DNA from: Pseudomonas sp. RIT-PI-r
Lineage (GTDB): Bacteria > Pseudomonadota > Gammaproteobacteria > Pseudomonadales > Pseudomonadaceae
NCBI RefSeq assembly: GCF_001297015.1
Contig: NZ_LIGE01000025.1
Location: 620,001 to 684,000 of the forward strand
Direction of reading: 5' to 3'
Length of the DNA: 64,000 bases
The notes beneath the pieces were generated by a model. That model was not told where the DNA came from. It did no database searches and worked only from the letters and a program-made list of their open reading frames with translations. The translations under genes and the position numbers were made by a program. Positions 28,764 to 37,069 of this stretch are shown here, piece by piece (the stretch's first letter is position 1; every line of letters starts with the position of its first letter).

Positions 28764-29693
28764 ATGACCATGCATCTGGATTCCTTCACCGCCAACAGCG
28801 CCACCCTGCAAACCCCGACCGAAGAGCTGGTGCCGTCGCGCTACGCGCTGCGCCTCGGTGACATCGACGTGATGGTAATCAGCGACGGCGTCCTGCCGCT
28901 GCCGACCCAGACCATGTCGACCAACGCCGATCCTGCCGACCGCGCTGAGTGGTTCCAAGAGATGTACCTGGGCCCCGACGCGTTCGACTGGGCACTCAAC
29001 GTGCTGGTGGTGCGCAGCGGCGAACAGGTGATCCTCGTCGACGCCGGACTTGGCGGCCAGTTCCCCGGTTTCCCCCGCGCCGGGCAGTTTCCCAAACGCC
29101 TCGCGGCGGCCGGCATCGACCTCGCAGACGTCACCGATATCGTCATCACCCACATGCACATGGACCGCATCGGCGGACTGCTCGTCGACACGGTGAGAAA
29201 CCGTCTGCGCGACGACGTGCGCATCCACGTCACCGCCACCGAAGTCGACTTCTGGACCTCGCCGGACTTCACCTGCACCGACATGCCCGCACCGGTGCCG
29301 GATGTATTGCGCTCGACCGCCAACGCGTTCATCCAGCAGTACCAAAGCAAACTGCGCATCTTCGAAAATGAGTTCGAAGTCGCTCCCGGCGTGGTCGCCA
29401 AACTCACCGGCGGTCACACCCCGGGCCATTGCGTGGTCTACGTGACCTCCGGCGAGGAACGCTTGACCTTCGCCGGCGACGCCCTGTTCCCGGTGGCCTT
29501 CGATCACCCGGACTGGCACAACGGCTTCGAGCACGATCCCGATGAAGCGGTGCGCGTGCGTGTGCGCTTGCTGCAGGAAGCGGCCGCCAGCGGCGAGCTG
29601 TTTGTCGCCACACACTTGCCCTTCCCGTCGGTCGGCCGTGTTGCCATCAATGGTGAAGCGTTCCGCTGGATTCCGGCGATTTGGGATTACTGA
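28764..29693 (+). CDS. Metallo-beta-lactamase-fold hydrolase
   Basis: A 309-residue protein with the MBL fold: ILVDAGLGG, then THMHMDRIGG in place of the usual HxHxDH, GGHTPGHCVVYV with the third ligand histidine, FAGDALFP with the bridging aspartate, and a late ATHLPFP histidine. The HxHxDH final histidine is arginine, so the second metal site may be altered. Substrate unknown; relatives include lactonases and arylsulphatase-like enzymes. AAAGGAG six bases before the ATG sets the start. Second gene of the flavoprotein operon, ended by the terminator at 29713-29746. Confidence 0.88.
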   Translation: MTMHLDSFTANSATLQTPTEELVPSRYALRLGDIDVMVISDGVLPLPTQTMSTNADPADRAEWFQEMYLGPDAFDWALNVLVVRSGEQVILVDAGLGGQFPGFPRAGQFPKRLAAAGIDLADVTDIVITHMHMDRIGGLLVDTVRNRLRDDVRIHVTATEVDFWTSPDFTCTDMPAPVPDVLRSTANAFIQQYQSKLRIFENEFEVAPGVVAKLTGGHTPGHCVVYVTSGEERLTFAGDALFPVAFDHPDWHNGFEHDPDEAVRVRVRLLQEAAASGELFVATHLPFPSVGRVAINGEAFRWIPAIWDY

Positions 29694-29712
29694 TTGAGCT
29701 AGCGCCACACCG

Positions 29713-29746
29713 CTTCGCCCGGCCTTGGTCGGGCGAAGTTGTTTTC
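29713..29746 (+). terminator. Rho-independent terminator
   Basis: CTTCGCCC and GGGCGAAG form a GC-rich stem around a ten-base loop, followed by TTGTTTTC. It lies 20 bases after the MBL-fold gene. Confidence 0.8.
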
Positions 29747-29852
29747 GCCTGTTACAGATCCGGTCCGGGACAACCGCTACCTTTCCTCTTTTACATGGAA
29801 CGACGGTCGATCCTTGTTCTCTACCGCTGAACCTACAGCGGAGGGATTGACC

Positions 29853-30329
29853 ATGATTGCCCCTGAAACCGGTATGAAACCGGGTGAGCGTTATCGCATT
29901 GAAAGCGTCGAGCGCGCGCCGCAATTCCCCGGATTTTTCCTCGACGGCAAGTATTACCTGGGTCCCGAGTTGCAAACGGCCGTGGGCTGGCTCGAAGGGC
30001 AGAATTTCCTGTATGACCAACTCGATCCCAATGGCGAACCGGTTTATCCGGACAGAATCGTCGGCACGATCACCGCGCGGACACTGGAACTGTCAGATGG
30101 CCTGCGTCTGAGCATCGAGGAAATGCCCTTTCAGGCAGAAGCTATTACGCCATTCCACACGCTTGACGAAGCGACTGTTGAAACCCGACCACTGGCGATA
30201 TCGCAGCGGCACACAGCAGCAGGCTTGCGCCAACCGATGCAACCTTCGGCGTTACTGGTTGCAGGTGCAGCATTGCTGGTCGGGCTGTGCCTGTTGGCGA
30301 TCAATCGTTCTGGCCGTCGAGTCAAATAG
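29853..30329 (+). CDS. Hypothetical protein with C-terminal membrane anchor
   Basis: A 158-residue protein with a soluble N-terminal domain (GMKPGERYRIESVERAP, FFLDGKYYLGPELQTAVGW) and one C-terminal hydrophobic helix (LLVAGAALLVGLCLLAI) followed by a short basic tail, which suggests a tail-anchored inner-membrane protein. The ATG at 29853 follows a GGAGGG site; the frame is open 38 codons upstream. I recognise no family. Confidence 0.65.
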   Translation: MIAPETGMKPGERYRIESVERAPQFPGFFLDGKYYLGPELQTAVGWLEGQNFLYDQLDPNGEPVYPDRIVGTITARTLELSDGLRLSIEEMPFQAEAITPFHTLDEATVETRPLAISQRHTAAGLRQPMQPSALLVAGAALLVGLCLLAINRSGRRVK

Positions 30330-30375
30330 GCTTTGCATGACTTGGGCGGTGAGCGCTTTTCGTCACGGCCCACGA

Positions 30376-30810
30376 TCAAAGGCTGATCACAGCGCTTGCC
30401 TCGCGCATGAAGATTTCCACGGTCTTCGGGCCGATGCCGTCGAATTCCGCCAGTCGCTTCTCAAACGCCGGGCGATCAGCGCTGGCCTCGACCATATGGC
30501 TGACCGTGCCCGCATACTCGTCGTTTAACCTGCGCGCCAAGGCGTGCAGCCGTACGGCGGTGGTCTCGTCATAACGCACGTAATGCGCCTCCCAGAGCAT
30601 CGCGACCAGCTCACGATGGCTGCACGCAGCCAGTTTGCGCGGTGTATCGCGCCCGTGTTTATCGGCAATCACCCGATAGGCTTCGGCGGCTATTTCGGCC
30701 TGTATCCGCTTACCCATCAGGAAACTGGCAAGCAGCCATTTGAACAGTGCAGCGTCATCGTTGTGCTTGAGCTGAATGTTCAAATCCTCGGCGCTGATCG
30801 TCTTGTTCAC
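30376..30810 (-). CDS. HhH-domain DNA-repair-like protein
   Basis: A 144-residue helical protein ending in a helix-hairpin-helix (FDGIGPKTVEIFMRE), the DNA-binding element of endonuclease III-type glycosylases. It is shorter than a full glycosylase (about 210 residues) and lacks both the FeS cysteines and an obvious catalytic lysine/aspartate pair, so enzymatic activity is uncertain. It starts at a GTG with GGAGG six bases upstream. Confidence 0.7.
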   Translation of the reverse strand: MNKTISAEDLNIQLKHNDDAALFKWLLASFLMGKRIQAEIAAEAYRVIADKHGRDTPRKLAACSHRELVAMLWEAHYVRYDETTAVRLHALARRLNDEYAGTVSHMVEASADRPAFEKRLAEFDGIGPKTVEIFMREASAVISL

Positions 30811-31004
30811 CGGCTACCTCCGGGGTTGAAATCGAGGGGATTTTTCGTGTTCTGTCTGCTTGGCAAAGGCTTGATCTTTAGGTCACCGCCGGTTCCAACC
30901 GTTCAAAGCAAAACAATTGCCAGCGGCCTGAAACAAACCCCGAAAATCCTTTGAATTTTTTTCGTCGGCAAAACTCATTTGCGTATGAGCGTAAGGAGGA
31001 ACGC

Positions 31005-31253
31005 ATGAGCAACGTCGACATCTTAGTCATCGAATACAAACTTCACGGCCAGCCAAAATCATTCGTCATCCGCGCAAAAACCATGCGCAACGCCGACGCA
31101 TGGCATTGGGCGAGTTGCGATGCCGGCATCGCGCCGATTCCCAAACCCGGCAAACCACCGTTGAAAGTCATCTCCAAACCCCAGGCCGAGCGCTTCGGCA
31201 TCACCGACGTGAAATGGCGCGAAACGGCAACGGTGGACTGGATGGAGGCATAG
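31005..31253 (+). CDS. Small conserved protein, DUF6555-like
   Basis: An 82-residue protein with EYKLHGQPKSFVIRAK near its start and ERFGITDVKWRE near its end. It resembles the 78-residue protein at 8316-8552 in length, motif order and the GIT.V element. AAGGAGG before the ATG at 31005 is a strong start signal. The GFA-family gene begins two bases after its stop, so they share a transcript. Function unknown. Confidence 0.75.
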   Translation: MSNVDILVIEYKLHGQPKSFVIRAKTMRNADAWHWASCDAGIAPIPKPGKPPLKVISKPQAERFGITDVKWRETATVDWMEA

Positions 31254-31255
31254 TC

Positions 31256-31648
31256 ATGCTCAAACAAGTCGGCAACACGCTGATCCGCCGTGACCACCGC
31301 GCCAGTTGCCATTGCGGTGCGGTCATCCTCGAAATCCATTTGCCCGACGGCCTGCCCCCGCCGCACCGCTGCGACTGCTCGTTCTGCAAACGCCGAGGTG
31401 CGATTGTGGCGGCGGTGCCGGCGGCGGATCTGAAGGTGATTCGCGGTGAATCTGCATTGCTGAAGTACAGCTTTGGCCAGCAAGTGGCCGAGCATTTTTT
31501 CTGCGGGAATTGCGGTATTTACACCCACCATCGACGCAGTACCAATCCGCATGAGTTTGGTTTCAATGTGGGTTGTCTTGAAGGGGTCAACCCTTATGAT
31601 CTGGGTGAGGTGCCGGTGGCAGATGGTGGGGCTTGGCAGTCGCCGTGA
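31256..31648 (+). CDS. GFA-family zinc protein
   Basis: A 130-residue protein of the glutathione-dependent formaldehyde-activating (GFA/CENP-V) fold. It has zinc-binding cysteines in SCHCGAV, CDCSFCKRRG and FFCGNCGIYTHH. GFA proteins bind S-hydroxymethylglutathione or related thiol adducts, though many members have no known substrate. GGAGG inside the end of the preceding gene, seven bases before this ATG, indicates coupled translation. Confidence 0.88.
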   Translation: MLKQVGNTLIRRDHRASCHCGAVILEIHLPDGLPPPHRCDCSFCKRRGAIVAAVPAADLKVIRGESALLKYSFGQQVAEHFFCGNCGIYTHHRRSTNPHEFGFNVGCLEGVNPYDLGEVPVADGGAWQSP

Positions 31649-31658
31649 GGGCAAAGGG

Positions 31659-31690
31659 CCGCTGGCGAGCACATCAAGGCTCGCCAGCGG
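31659..31690. terminator. Strong hairpin between convergent genes
   Basis: CCGCTGGCGAGC and GCTCGCCAGCGG form a perfect 12-bp stem with an 8-base loop. No T tract follows, so it may protect mRNA ends or act as a weak bidirectional terminator between the GFA gene and the convergent dehydrogenase-like gene. Confidence 0.6.
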
Positions 31691-31729
31691 ATCTATCAGA
31701 ACGGTCAGCATTAACGAAAGAAACTTGCC

Positions 31730-32737
31730 TTAGTGCACTTTCAATTCCAGCAGCTCACCGCCCTCTTTACTCAAACGCTTCAGATACGCACCGGCATCGA
31801 GCAGCTGATAAGGAAAGTACAGACCTGCCGAAGTGGGTAGTTTGCCATCCAGCCCAAGCAGTCGTTCCAACAACATGGCGACGCTGAGCCCTGTCAACGC
31901 TGCGGCGCCTGCCGGGTGAACGACGGCATGCCGTGTGTGCAACGCCCGACCCTTGCGATCCTCGCCGACCATTTCGATGAGGATCTCGGTCGACATCGGC
32001 CGACCCGCGCGTCGCGAAGAGCTCACCCCGCTGGCCAGATTGAACTGCACATTGGGCGCATCGGTGGCGGCAGCCAGCCCGGTCACATCGATGGACGAGA
32101 AGCCAGAGGCTTGCATCGACGTGCCGTCCAGCGCACGGAAGCTGACGTTCTGCTCCTCACCTTCACGCCAGACGTAATTGCCATCGCGCCGCGTCAGGGC
32201 GGCGGGCAGCATTTTGCTCAAGTGTTCAAAATCTTTGGCCACGGTCGGCCCGCCGCCGTCCTGCTCGTCAACCAACGCATCAATGCGAATATCGCGCACC
32301 CGGGCAAACGCCTCAGCAATGTGCAGCGCCGCCACCGTCGTTGCACCGACCATCCACTCGTAACCCAGCACGATGGCAGATGCGTCAGGGCGATGGATGT
32401 AACTGGCGATTTGCGGCGCAATCTCGAAAATGCCGGACGAAATGCTCAGGTGCGGCACCTTGCGCTGCTGCGCGAAACGCAACCCGGCAAGGGAATGATC
32501 CATGTAGAAAACCGCCACGGCGCTGACCGGGCGATCGCCCATACCCAGATCATCGGCCGCAGGATCAATGACCACGCCCTGCGCCCCGCCCATTTCCTCG
32601 GCGGCTTGTTGAGCCTTGGCCAGGTCGCGGCCGCCGATCAGCAACGGTACGTCGGGGTGGGCGGCGCGCAGGGCTTTGGCAGAACGGTGGCCGATGGCGC
32701 CGGAGCCGCCCAGAAACAAAATGGGTTGAAGTGACAT
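31730..32737 (-). CDS. Saccharopine dehydrogenase-like NAD(P)-binding protein
   Basis: A 335-residue protein with an N-terminal Rossmann motif (ILFLGGSGAIGHRSAKAL, then LLIGGRDLAKA). Its overall layout is like saccharopine dehydrogenase or trans-acting enoyl reductase proteins. AGGAGGG precedes the ATG at 32737. The substrate is not readable. A second protein of this general type is encoded at 37070-38197, but the two are only distantly similar. Confidence 0.8.
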   Translation of the reverse strand: MSLQPILFLGGSGAIGHRSAKALRAAHPDVPLLIGGRDLAKAQQAAEEMGGAQGVVIDPAADDLGMGDRPVSAVAVFYMDHSLAGLRFAQQRKVPHLSISSGIFEIAPQIASYIHRPDASAIVLGYEWMVGATTVAALHIAEAFARVRDIRIDALVDEQDGGGPTVAKDFEHLSKMLPAALTRRDGNYVWREGEEQNVSFRALDGTSMQASGFSSIDVTGLAAATDAPNVQFNLASGVSSSRRAGRPMSTEILIEMVGEDRKGRALHTRHAVVHPAGAAALTGLSVAMLLERLLGLDGKLPTSAGLYFPYQLLDAGAYLKRLSKEGGELLELKVH

Positions 32738-33009
32738 GGGTATCCCTCCTCGTCTTTTTTGGGTTGCAACCTAGTGTTGGTGCGTGCCCGGGCGTGAGGG
32801 TTCCAGGCCATTGCCTGAGCTGGAGGGCGGGCCGACGAGTGTCATTTTGAACGGCGCGTTGATGAGGCATGTTTAGGAGTTTTTTGTGGTTGTTTAAAAG
32901 ACACGTCGCGTTACTTGCTTGAGGCTACAACGTCTTGCGCCATTGCCTACGACTACGCCAGAATCCGCCGGCTTGTGCGCCTCAAAGGCCACCGGTAACT
33001 TTGTTCGCG

Positions 33010-33210
33010 TCACTGATTCCCAGTGATCGGGTTTAGTAGCCCGTGGTAAATGAAAGTGCTCAAGCGTCCATCAGAAGGTATTTGCGTACCTGCACTCGAT
33101 GGCGGCTGTGCGTAGGGCGCCCTCGGGCGCGCCGGCTTTCTTCTTTTCCCCGGTCTACTAACCTGCGTACAGCTGCCCCCCCCTGTTTAGTAGCTCGGTG
33201 CGGCGGCCAC
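33010..33210 (+). ncRNA. Structured leader RNA, C4-antisense-like
   Basis: Upstream of the DUF6124-like gene several complementary blocks occur in order. They are a small hairpin (TCACTG/CAGTGA, 33010-33026), GGTTTAGTAGCC (33030), GGCGGCTGTGCGTAG with an internal GGCGCC...GGCGCGCC hairpin (about 33100-33135), GGTCTACTAACC (33153), CTGCGTACAGCTGCCC (33164) and a repeated GTTTAGTAGC (33185). The CTACTAAC block can pair with either TTTAGTAG block, so two alternative folds are possible. From memory this resembles the phage C4 antisense RNA class. The stretch 32738-33009 shows nothing else. Confidence 0.5.
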
Positions 33211-33230
33211 ACCACAGGAAAAAGAAGAAC

Positions 33231-33593
33231 ATGTTCAAGATCACGCCGAACCCGCCGGAAACAGATCCGGCCTCCCCGTACGAAGCTCCCGATTCCAGGA
33301 AATTCCACGAAGCCGCCGAACGCGCCCTCGACTACTACCTGACGCCAACCCAGCGCATCATGGGCAGCGACAAAAAACACGTTCCCATGTTTCTGGCCAA
33401 CTCCGACTACGACAGCGAGTCCCTGCTCGTTAACGCCAGCGAATCGCTCAGCTCAGCCACCGAGATGCTCTGCAACTTCGCCGCCCTCCTGGACCCAGGC
33501 CACCGCAAAACTGCGCTGGGGATTGCGCAAGTGGTGATGCTGGGGGAACTGGCGGTGAATAAAGCACTGGATAAAGTTGTGCCGGTGGATTGA
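33231..33593 (+). CDS. DUF6124-like small protein
   Basis: A 120-residue protein beginning MFKITPNPPETDPASPYEAP, with SRKFHEAAERALDYYL, SESLLVNASESLSSATEMLC and a helical ALGIAQVVMLGELAVNKALD tail. This matches the layout of a multi-copy Pseudomonas family that I recall as DUF6124. Function unknown. It is preceded by the structured leader at 33010-33210 and followed by a hairpin at 33600, so it forms an isolated cassette. Confidence 0.8.
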   Translation: MFKITPNPPETDPASPYEAPDSRKFHEAAERALDYYLTPTQRIMGSDKKHVPMFLANSDYDSESLLVNASESLSSATEMLCNFAALLDPGHRKTALGIAQVVMLGELAVNKALDKVVPVD

Positions 33594-33599
33594 GTGGAC

Positions 33600-33640
33600 A
33601 TCCCTTTGTGGCGGCAGTCGGGTTGCTGTCACAAAGGGAT
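33600..33640 (+). terminator. Inverted repeat after the DUF6124-like gene
   Basis: ATCCCTTTGTG and CACAAAGGGAT form a perfect 11-bp stem with a 19-base loop, starting six bases after the stop codon. A T tract is lacking, so the terminator role is inferred from position. Confidence 0.55.
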
Positions 33641-33656
33641 CAAGATTGCATTGGGC

Positions 33657-33680
33657 GTCTGCTTTCGGCCAAAAGCGGAC
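33657..33680. repeat. Short palindromic repeat GTCTGCTTT...AAAAGCGGAC
   Basis: GTCTGCTTTCGGCCAAAAGC then GGAC forms a small imperfect hairpin of a type common between genes in proteobacteria. A related hairpin, GCTTTT-CGGAC-AAAAGC, lies at 34193-34209, so the pair brackets the orphan gene at 33764. Confidence 0.5.
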
Positions 33681-33763
33681 ATTCATACCGCTAGTCAAAT
33701 ACACTGTCGCGACGGTTGCATTGAAATTTGGTGCAAGTGTTCTGCGGGAAAAAGGGAGAATTG

Positions 33764-34150
33764 ATGAGTCTTGATCTATGTTTGGAAGCTGATAGTACGC
33801 TCACAATTTTGACATTGAGCAATGCACTTGAGAATGCTGGTGCTCGAAAAGTCGAGGTAACAGAAGATGGGCTATACGCTGAATTTAGCTCAGGACTTAA
33901 ATTAAGTACCGATGACGCCTTCGGTGACCACACGATTTATGCTGAGAATACAATGGGTATCGACTTTCCTGTCGCTGTGCGTTGTACCATCAGAATTAAA
34001 GGGCCTGAACCAGAGGGAGAGTCGGCTATGGAAGATTTGGAAAAAGTCGCCCAATCAATATCTCAGTCGTGTTCAGCCTTCTTTCTAGTTAGCTTTCAGT
34101 TCGAACAAACCATGTACTGGCGGGATGCGACAGGGCTACATCGTCCTTGA
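33764..34150 (+). CDS. Hypothetical AT-rich orphan protein
   Basis: A 128-residue acidic protein (MSLDLCLEADSTLTILTL, then VTEDGLYAEFSSGLKL) with a beta-rich middle and an aromatic end. GGGAG precedes the ATG at 33764; the frame is open 12 codons upstream. Base composition is more AT-rich than the window average. I recognise no family; size and setting would suit an orphan immunity-type protein, but nothing in the sequence proves it. Confidence 0.6.
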   Translation: MSLDLCLEADSTLTILTLSNALENAGARKVEVTEDGLYAEFSSGLKLSTDDAFGDHTIYAENTMGIDFPVAVRCTIRIKGPEPEGESAMEDLEKVAQSISQSCSAFFLVSFQFEQTMYWRDATGLHRP

Positions 34151-34284
34151 GGTCGGTGCCTGCGCGTCGTGCTTCAAATATTTTTGAATGGTGCTTTTCG
34201 GACAAAAGCGCCTTTAATTGATGGGCCGCAATTGGCCGAAAGCTGACGGTCGAATCTGACACTCTCGCATAGTCAATCGCCAAG

Positions 34285-34770
34285 CTAATCCACAAGCTCG
34301 AATTGCTGATACCCCACGCGCCTGACGTAAACCCAATAATCATCCCCTGGATCATATTGCTCCATGCGAACACTGTGTTCTTGGCACCATTCATCTTCAT
34401 CGATGAGGATGCAATCCCAATCGAAGTCGGGGTTCTTGGAAATAGCATAACTTGGATAAGGCTTATCGATATCGAAATGGAGCGAGTACACGAACAACGG
34501 AGACTCCCAAGGCATCCGGGTTTCATACAACCGCATCAGCTCGGGCATCTTTGCTTTGCAGTGCTGTTCGGCAAACTTCAATACTTGGGGCAAATCATCC
34601 CACGCGGCGTTGACCATACGTTGCGCAGCGACGAGCCTGGCGCGAGGTGGTTCGTCATTGTGGTGTTCGACGTAAATCAATCGAGTGCCGAACTGGAATT
34701 CGCATTGCCAGTTCCCTGAGGGAGCACGCCAGTGGCCCAGCATGGATTCGGTCAGTAGGTTGATGCCCAT
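34285..34770 (-). CDS. Hypothetical protein
   Basis: A 161-residue acidic protein rich in Trp, Tyr and Asp (GHWRAPSGNWQCEFQFGTRL near the start, DFDWDCILIDEDEW near 120). It has no signal peptide or membrane helix. The start at 34770 is chosen because upstream codons begin with a TTG lacking a ribosome-binding site. It converges with the orphan at 33764. I recognise no family. Confidence 0.55.
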   Translation of the reverse strand: MGINLLTESMLGHWRAPSGNWQCEFQFGTRLIYVEHHNDEPPRARLVAAQRMVNAAWDDLPQVLKFAEQHCKAKMPELMRLYETRMPWESPLFVYSLHFDIDKPYPSYAISKNPDFDWDCILIDEDEWCQEHSVRMEQYDPGDDYWVYVRRVGYQQFELVD

Positions 34771-34916
34771 ATGCGTACCAGACAAATAGATTGTTATGAA
34801 TCAATGACGACTAATCTGTCGACTGTGCGCGCTGCACAGCTTCGAGAAGCTGGCCGTCGAAGTACTCAGTTCCATCGGGTTGATGTTTATCCGGGAAGAA
34901 AGGGGACGAAGAAAGC

Positions 34917-34980
34917 GGACAGATTTATTCTCTGAAAATAAATCTGTCCCTTTTTTAGTCTGATAAATAAATCTGTCCCC
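34917..34980. repeat. GGACAGATTTATT palindrome cluster
   Basis: GGACAGATTTATT (34917) and AATAAATCTGTCC (34937) form a perfect 13-bp stem followed by six T. A third copy, AATAAATCTGTCCCC, lies at 34966. CATTCCACC repeats follow to about 35019. Elements of this sequence recur in many proteobacterial genomes, in my recollection beside REP-associated transposases; no transposase gene is present here. Confidence 0.75.
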
Positions 34981-35101
34981 ATTCCACCTGGTCCCCATTC
35001 CACCCACATTCCACCCGAAAGTGCTCTGCCCCTGAGATTCACTGGCCTCGACTACAGGGTCAGACAGTGATGCACGGCAGGCGAAATCAAGCGACAAACG
35101 A

Positions 35102-35851
35102 TTACTTGCTGCCTTTTGCAGACTCTCTGTATTTGAGCGCGATCCGGTGAATGTCGGACGTTAGCCTCATCAGTGACTGAGACAATTCGAGCACGTCGAC
35201 TGCATTGACCGCCTCTCCAGAGCTCGAAGCTTTCTCGTTACGGGTAAAACATTTATGAATTGCTCTCAACTTCGGCACATGCTCACCTACCCAATTAGCA
35301 AGCTGTTCACCTTCGCGATATAGGGAAATGATGCCGAATGCCAGCAACAGAAAGGACAACCCGGCTTTAAGGAAAAACCAGCTGGTTTCATCTGACGTCG
35401 GTATATAACCAAAGAAATACAAACCCCATAGGGTCATGAGAATCGAGGCGCAAACGACCAACGACTTGATAATTCCCCAGAAAAAAAACGACAAAACTAT
35501 ACCCATCAACATTGGGGGTTTCGCATTACCCGATAGCCCGCTGAGCAGGTAACAAATGAACTGAGGAACCAAGACCAGACTGGCAATGCACGTCACAATC
35601 AGGAAATCTTTTTTGAAGTCGAGCATGATGCCGGTAAAGTGGCTGAGCAACTTGCCATATTCACCAACAAATTCATCACCCACGATAACGCCTGTACCAA
35701 TCGCAATCTTGGCTACAAAAAATACAATCATTGCGGTCAGCGCAGACAAGTACCACACCACCCGAATATCGCCGCCATTTTTTTTGCTGAGTAAATAGGT
35801 AAGCCCCGTGATAGTACCGATTACAAGAATAACGAAAAACGCTTTGCACAT
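35102..35851 (-). CDS. Hypothetical membrane protein, AT-rich
   Basis: A 249-residue protein with about five membrane helices in its first 180 residues (AFFVILVIGTITGLTYLL, SALTAMIVFFVAKIAIG, IVTCIASLVLVPQFICYLL and others) and a soluble helical C-terminus ending KYRESAKGSK. AAGGAGG lies ten bases before the ATG. Composition is more AT-rich than neighbours. I recognise no family. It sits beside the palindrome cluster at 34917 and may have arrived with it. Confidence 0.65.
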   Translation of the reverse strand: MCKAFFVILVIGTITGLTYLLSKKNGGDIRVVWYLSALTAMIVFFVAKIAIGTGVIVGDEFVGEYGKLLSHFTGIMLDFKKDFLIVTCIASLVLVPQFICYLLSGLSGNAKPPMLMGIVLSFFFWGIIKSLVVCASILMTLWGLYFFGYIPTSDETSWFFLKAGLSFLLLAFGIISLYREGEQLANWVGEHVPKLRAIHKCFTRNEKASSSGEAVNAVDVLELSQSLMRLTSDIHRIALKYRESAKGSK

Positions 35852-36125
35852 TTAAGCTGACCCTCCTTGAAGTATGGCGCAATGATATCATCTAATTCCG
35901 AGTAAAAAGAACCTGTTCAATAGAGATCGCGCTCCGGATGTGGCTGCCCTTCAGCCCGCCAAAGCTCAATTCTTTAGTCAGGCTCATGAGTGATGCGCAA
36001 AACACCGAAAGAAGCGACTTAACTTATTTGTCTAATCACAGCGTCGGCTGAGGCGGGAGACATTCACGAACGGCTCCCTTAAGTCTATGCTTGCGACACC
36101 ACAATTGCTCTTGAACACAAACCCC

Positions 36126-36593
36126 ATGCCGAGTTCAAACCCCCGCCCAACCCCCGCCCCGCTCCTCAACCCCGGCGAATCCGTGGTCCTGTTCGACGGC
36201 GTCTGCAAGCTCTGCAATGGCTGGGCGCGGTTCCTTATCCGCCACGACCACCAACGCCGCGTACGTCTGGCCGCCGTGCAATCTCCCGAAGGCCAGGCGT
36301 TTCTGGCGTGGGCCGGTCTGCCAATTGATCAATTCGACACCATGGCGGCCCTCCGCGCCCGCCACTACTGGGAACGTTCTAACGCTTTCTTCGAAATCAT
36401 CAGCCAATTGCCCGCCCGCTGGCAGCCGTTGCGACTGCTGCGCATCTTCCCCCGGGGCCTGCGCGACTGGGCTTACGACCGCATTGCGCTGAACCGCTAT
36501 CGCCTGTTCGGCAAATACGACACCTGCCTGCTGCCCACGCCTGACCATGAACAGCGCTTCCTCAAAGCAACGGCGCCTACAGCAGAAAGCTGA
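36126..36593 (+). CDS. DUF393 thiol-disulphide oxidoreductase-like protein
   Basis: A 155-residue protein with FDGVCKLCNGWARFLIRHD, the CxxC-bearing opening of the DUF393 (DCC) family. A later arginine/tryptophan-rich region (LRDWAYDRIALNRYRLFGK) is also typical of the family. Members are predicted thiol oxidoreductases. No clear ribosome-binding site decides between the ATGs at 36087 and 36126; the later one is closer to family length. Its end overlaps the convergent DUF2269-like gene by 17 bases. Confidence 0.82.
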   Translation: MPSSNPRPTPAPLLNPGESVVLFDGVCKLCNGWARFLIRHDHQRRVRLAAVQSPEGQAFLAWAGLPIDQFDTMAALRARHYWERSNAFFEIISQLPARWQPLRLLRIFPRGLRDWAYDRIALNRYRLFGKYDTCLLPTPDHEQRFLKATAPTAES

Positions 36594-37068
36594 ACAACTG
36601 CACCGGGGTCATCTTCGTCACCATCATCAGCACGATGACAAACATTCCGGCAAATCCGAGCACCCCCATCCAGACCCATTTGCGGTAACCCAATTGATAT
36701 TGTTCATCAACCCCCGCCCCCGCCTCGCTCGCACTTGATGCCATCACGCACAGCCGCTTCTGCAACAGCAACACCGGCAGCCACAGGGAGCCGACGCAGA
36801 GGAAAATGATCAACGACGTCAGCACCCACTCGGTGCTCATGCTCAGCCCGGAAAGTCGCATCAACAGATAACCCGTGATGATCTGCACGAACCCGGCCGG
36901 CGTGGTGATCCACGTGTCGAAGCCCACGACCATGCGTGCGACGTGGGCAATCACTTGCGGGTTGCGTGTGCGGCTGGCGGCAATCAAGTAGAGGTAGGAG
37001 CCCATGCCGAAGCCGAACAGGAAAATCGCGGCGATGATGTGCAGGTACTTCAGGCACAGATAGAGCAT
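36577..37068 (-). CDS. DUF2269-like integral membrane protein
   Basis: A 163-residue protein with four membrane helices, starting MLYLCLKYLHIIAAIFLFG, with a TWITTPAGFVQIITGYLL loop and a C-terminal WMGVLGFAGMFVIVLMM helix. The pattern matches DUF2269 membrane proteins. It begins one base after the stop of the upstream dehydrogenase-like gene, so they form an operon. Function unknown. Confidence 0.82.
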   Translation of the reverse strand: MLYLCLKYLHIIAAIFLFGFGMGSYLYLIAASRTRNPQVIAHVARMVVGFDTWITTPAGFVQIITGYLLMRLSGLSMSTEWVLTSLIIFLCVGSLWLPVLLLQKRLCVMASSASEAGAGVDEQYQLGYRKWVWMGVLGFAGMFVIVLMMVTKMTPVQLFSFLL

Positions 37069-37069
37069 G

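Noticed and set aside
34801..35097. Minus-strand frame of 98 codons
   Set aside because: It runs through the GGACAGATTTATT palindromes and CATTCCACC repeats, and no ribosome-binding site or family pattern supports it.
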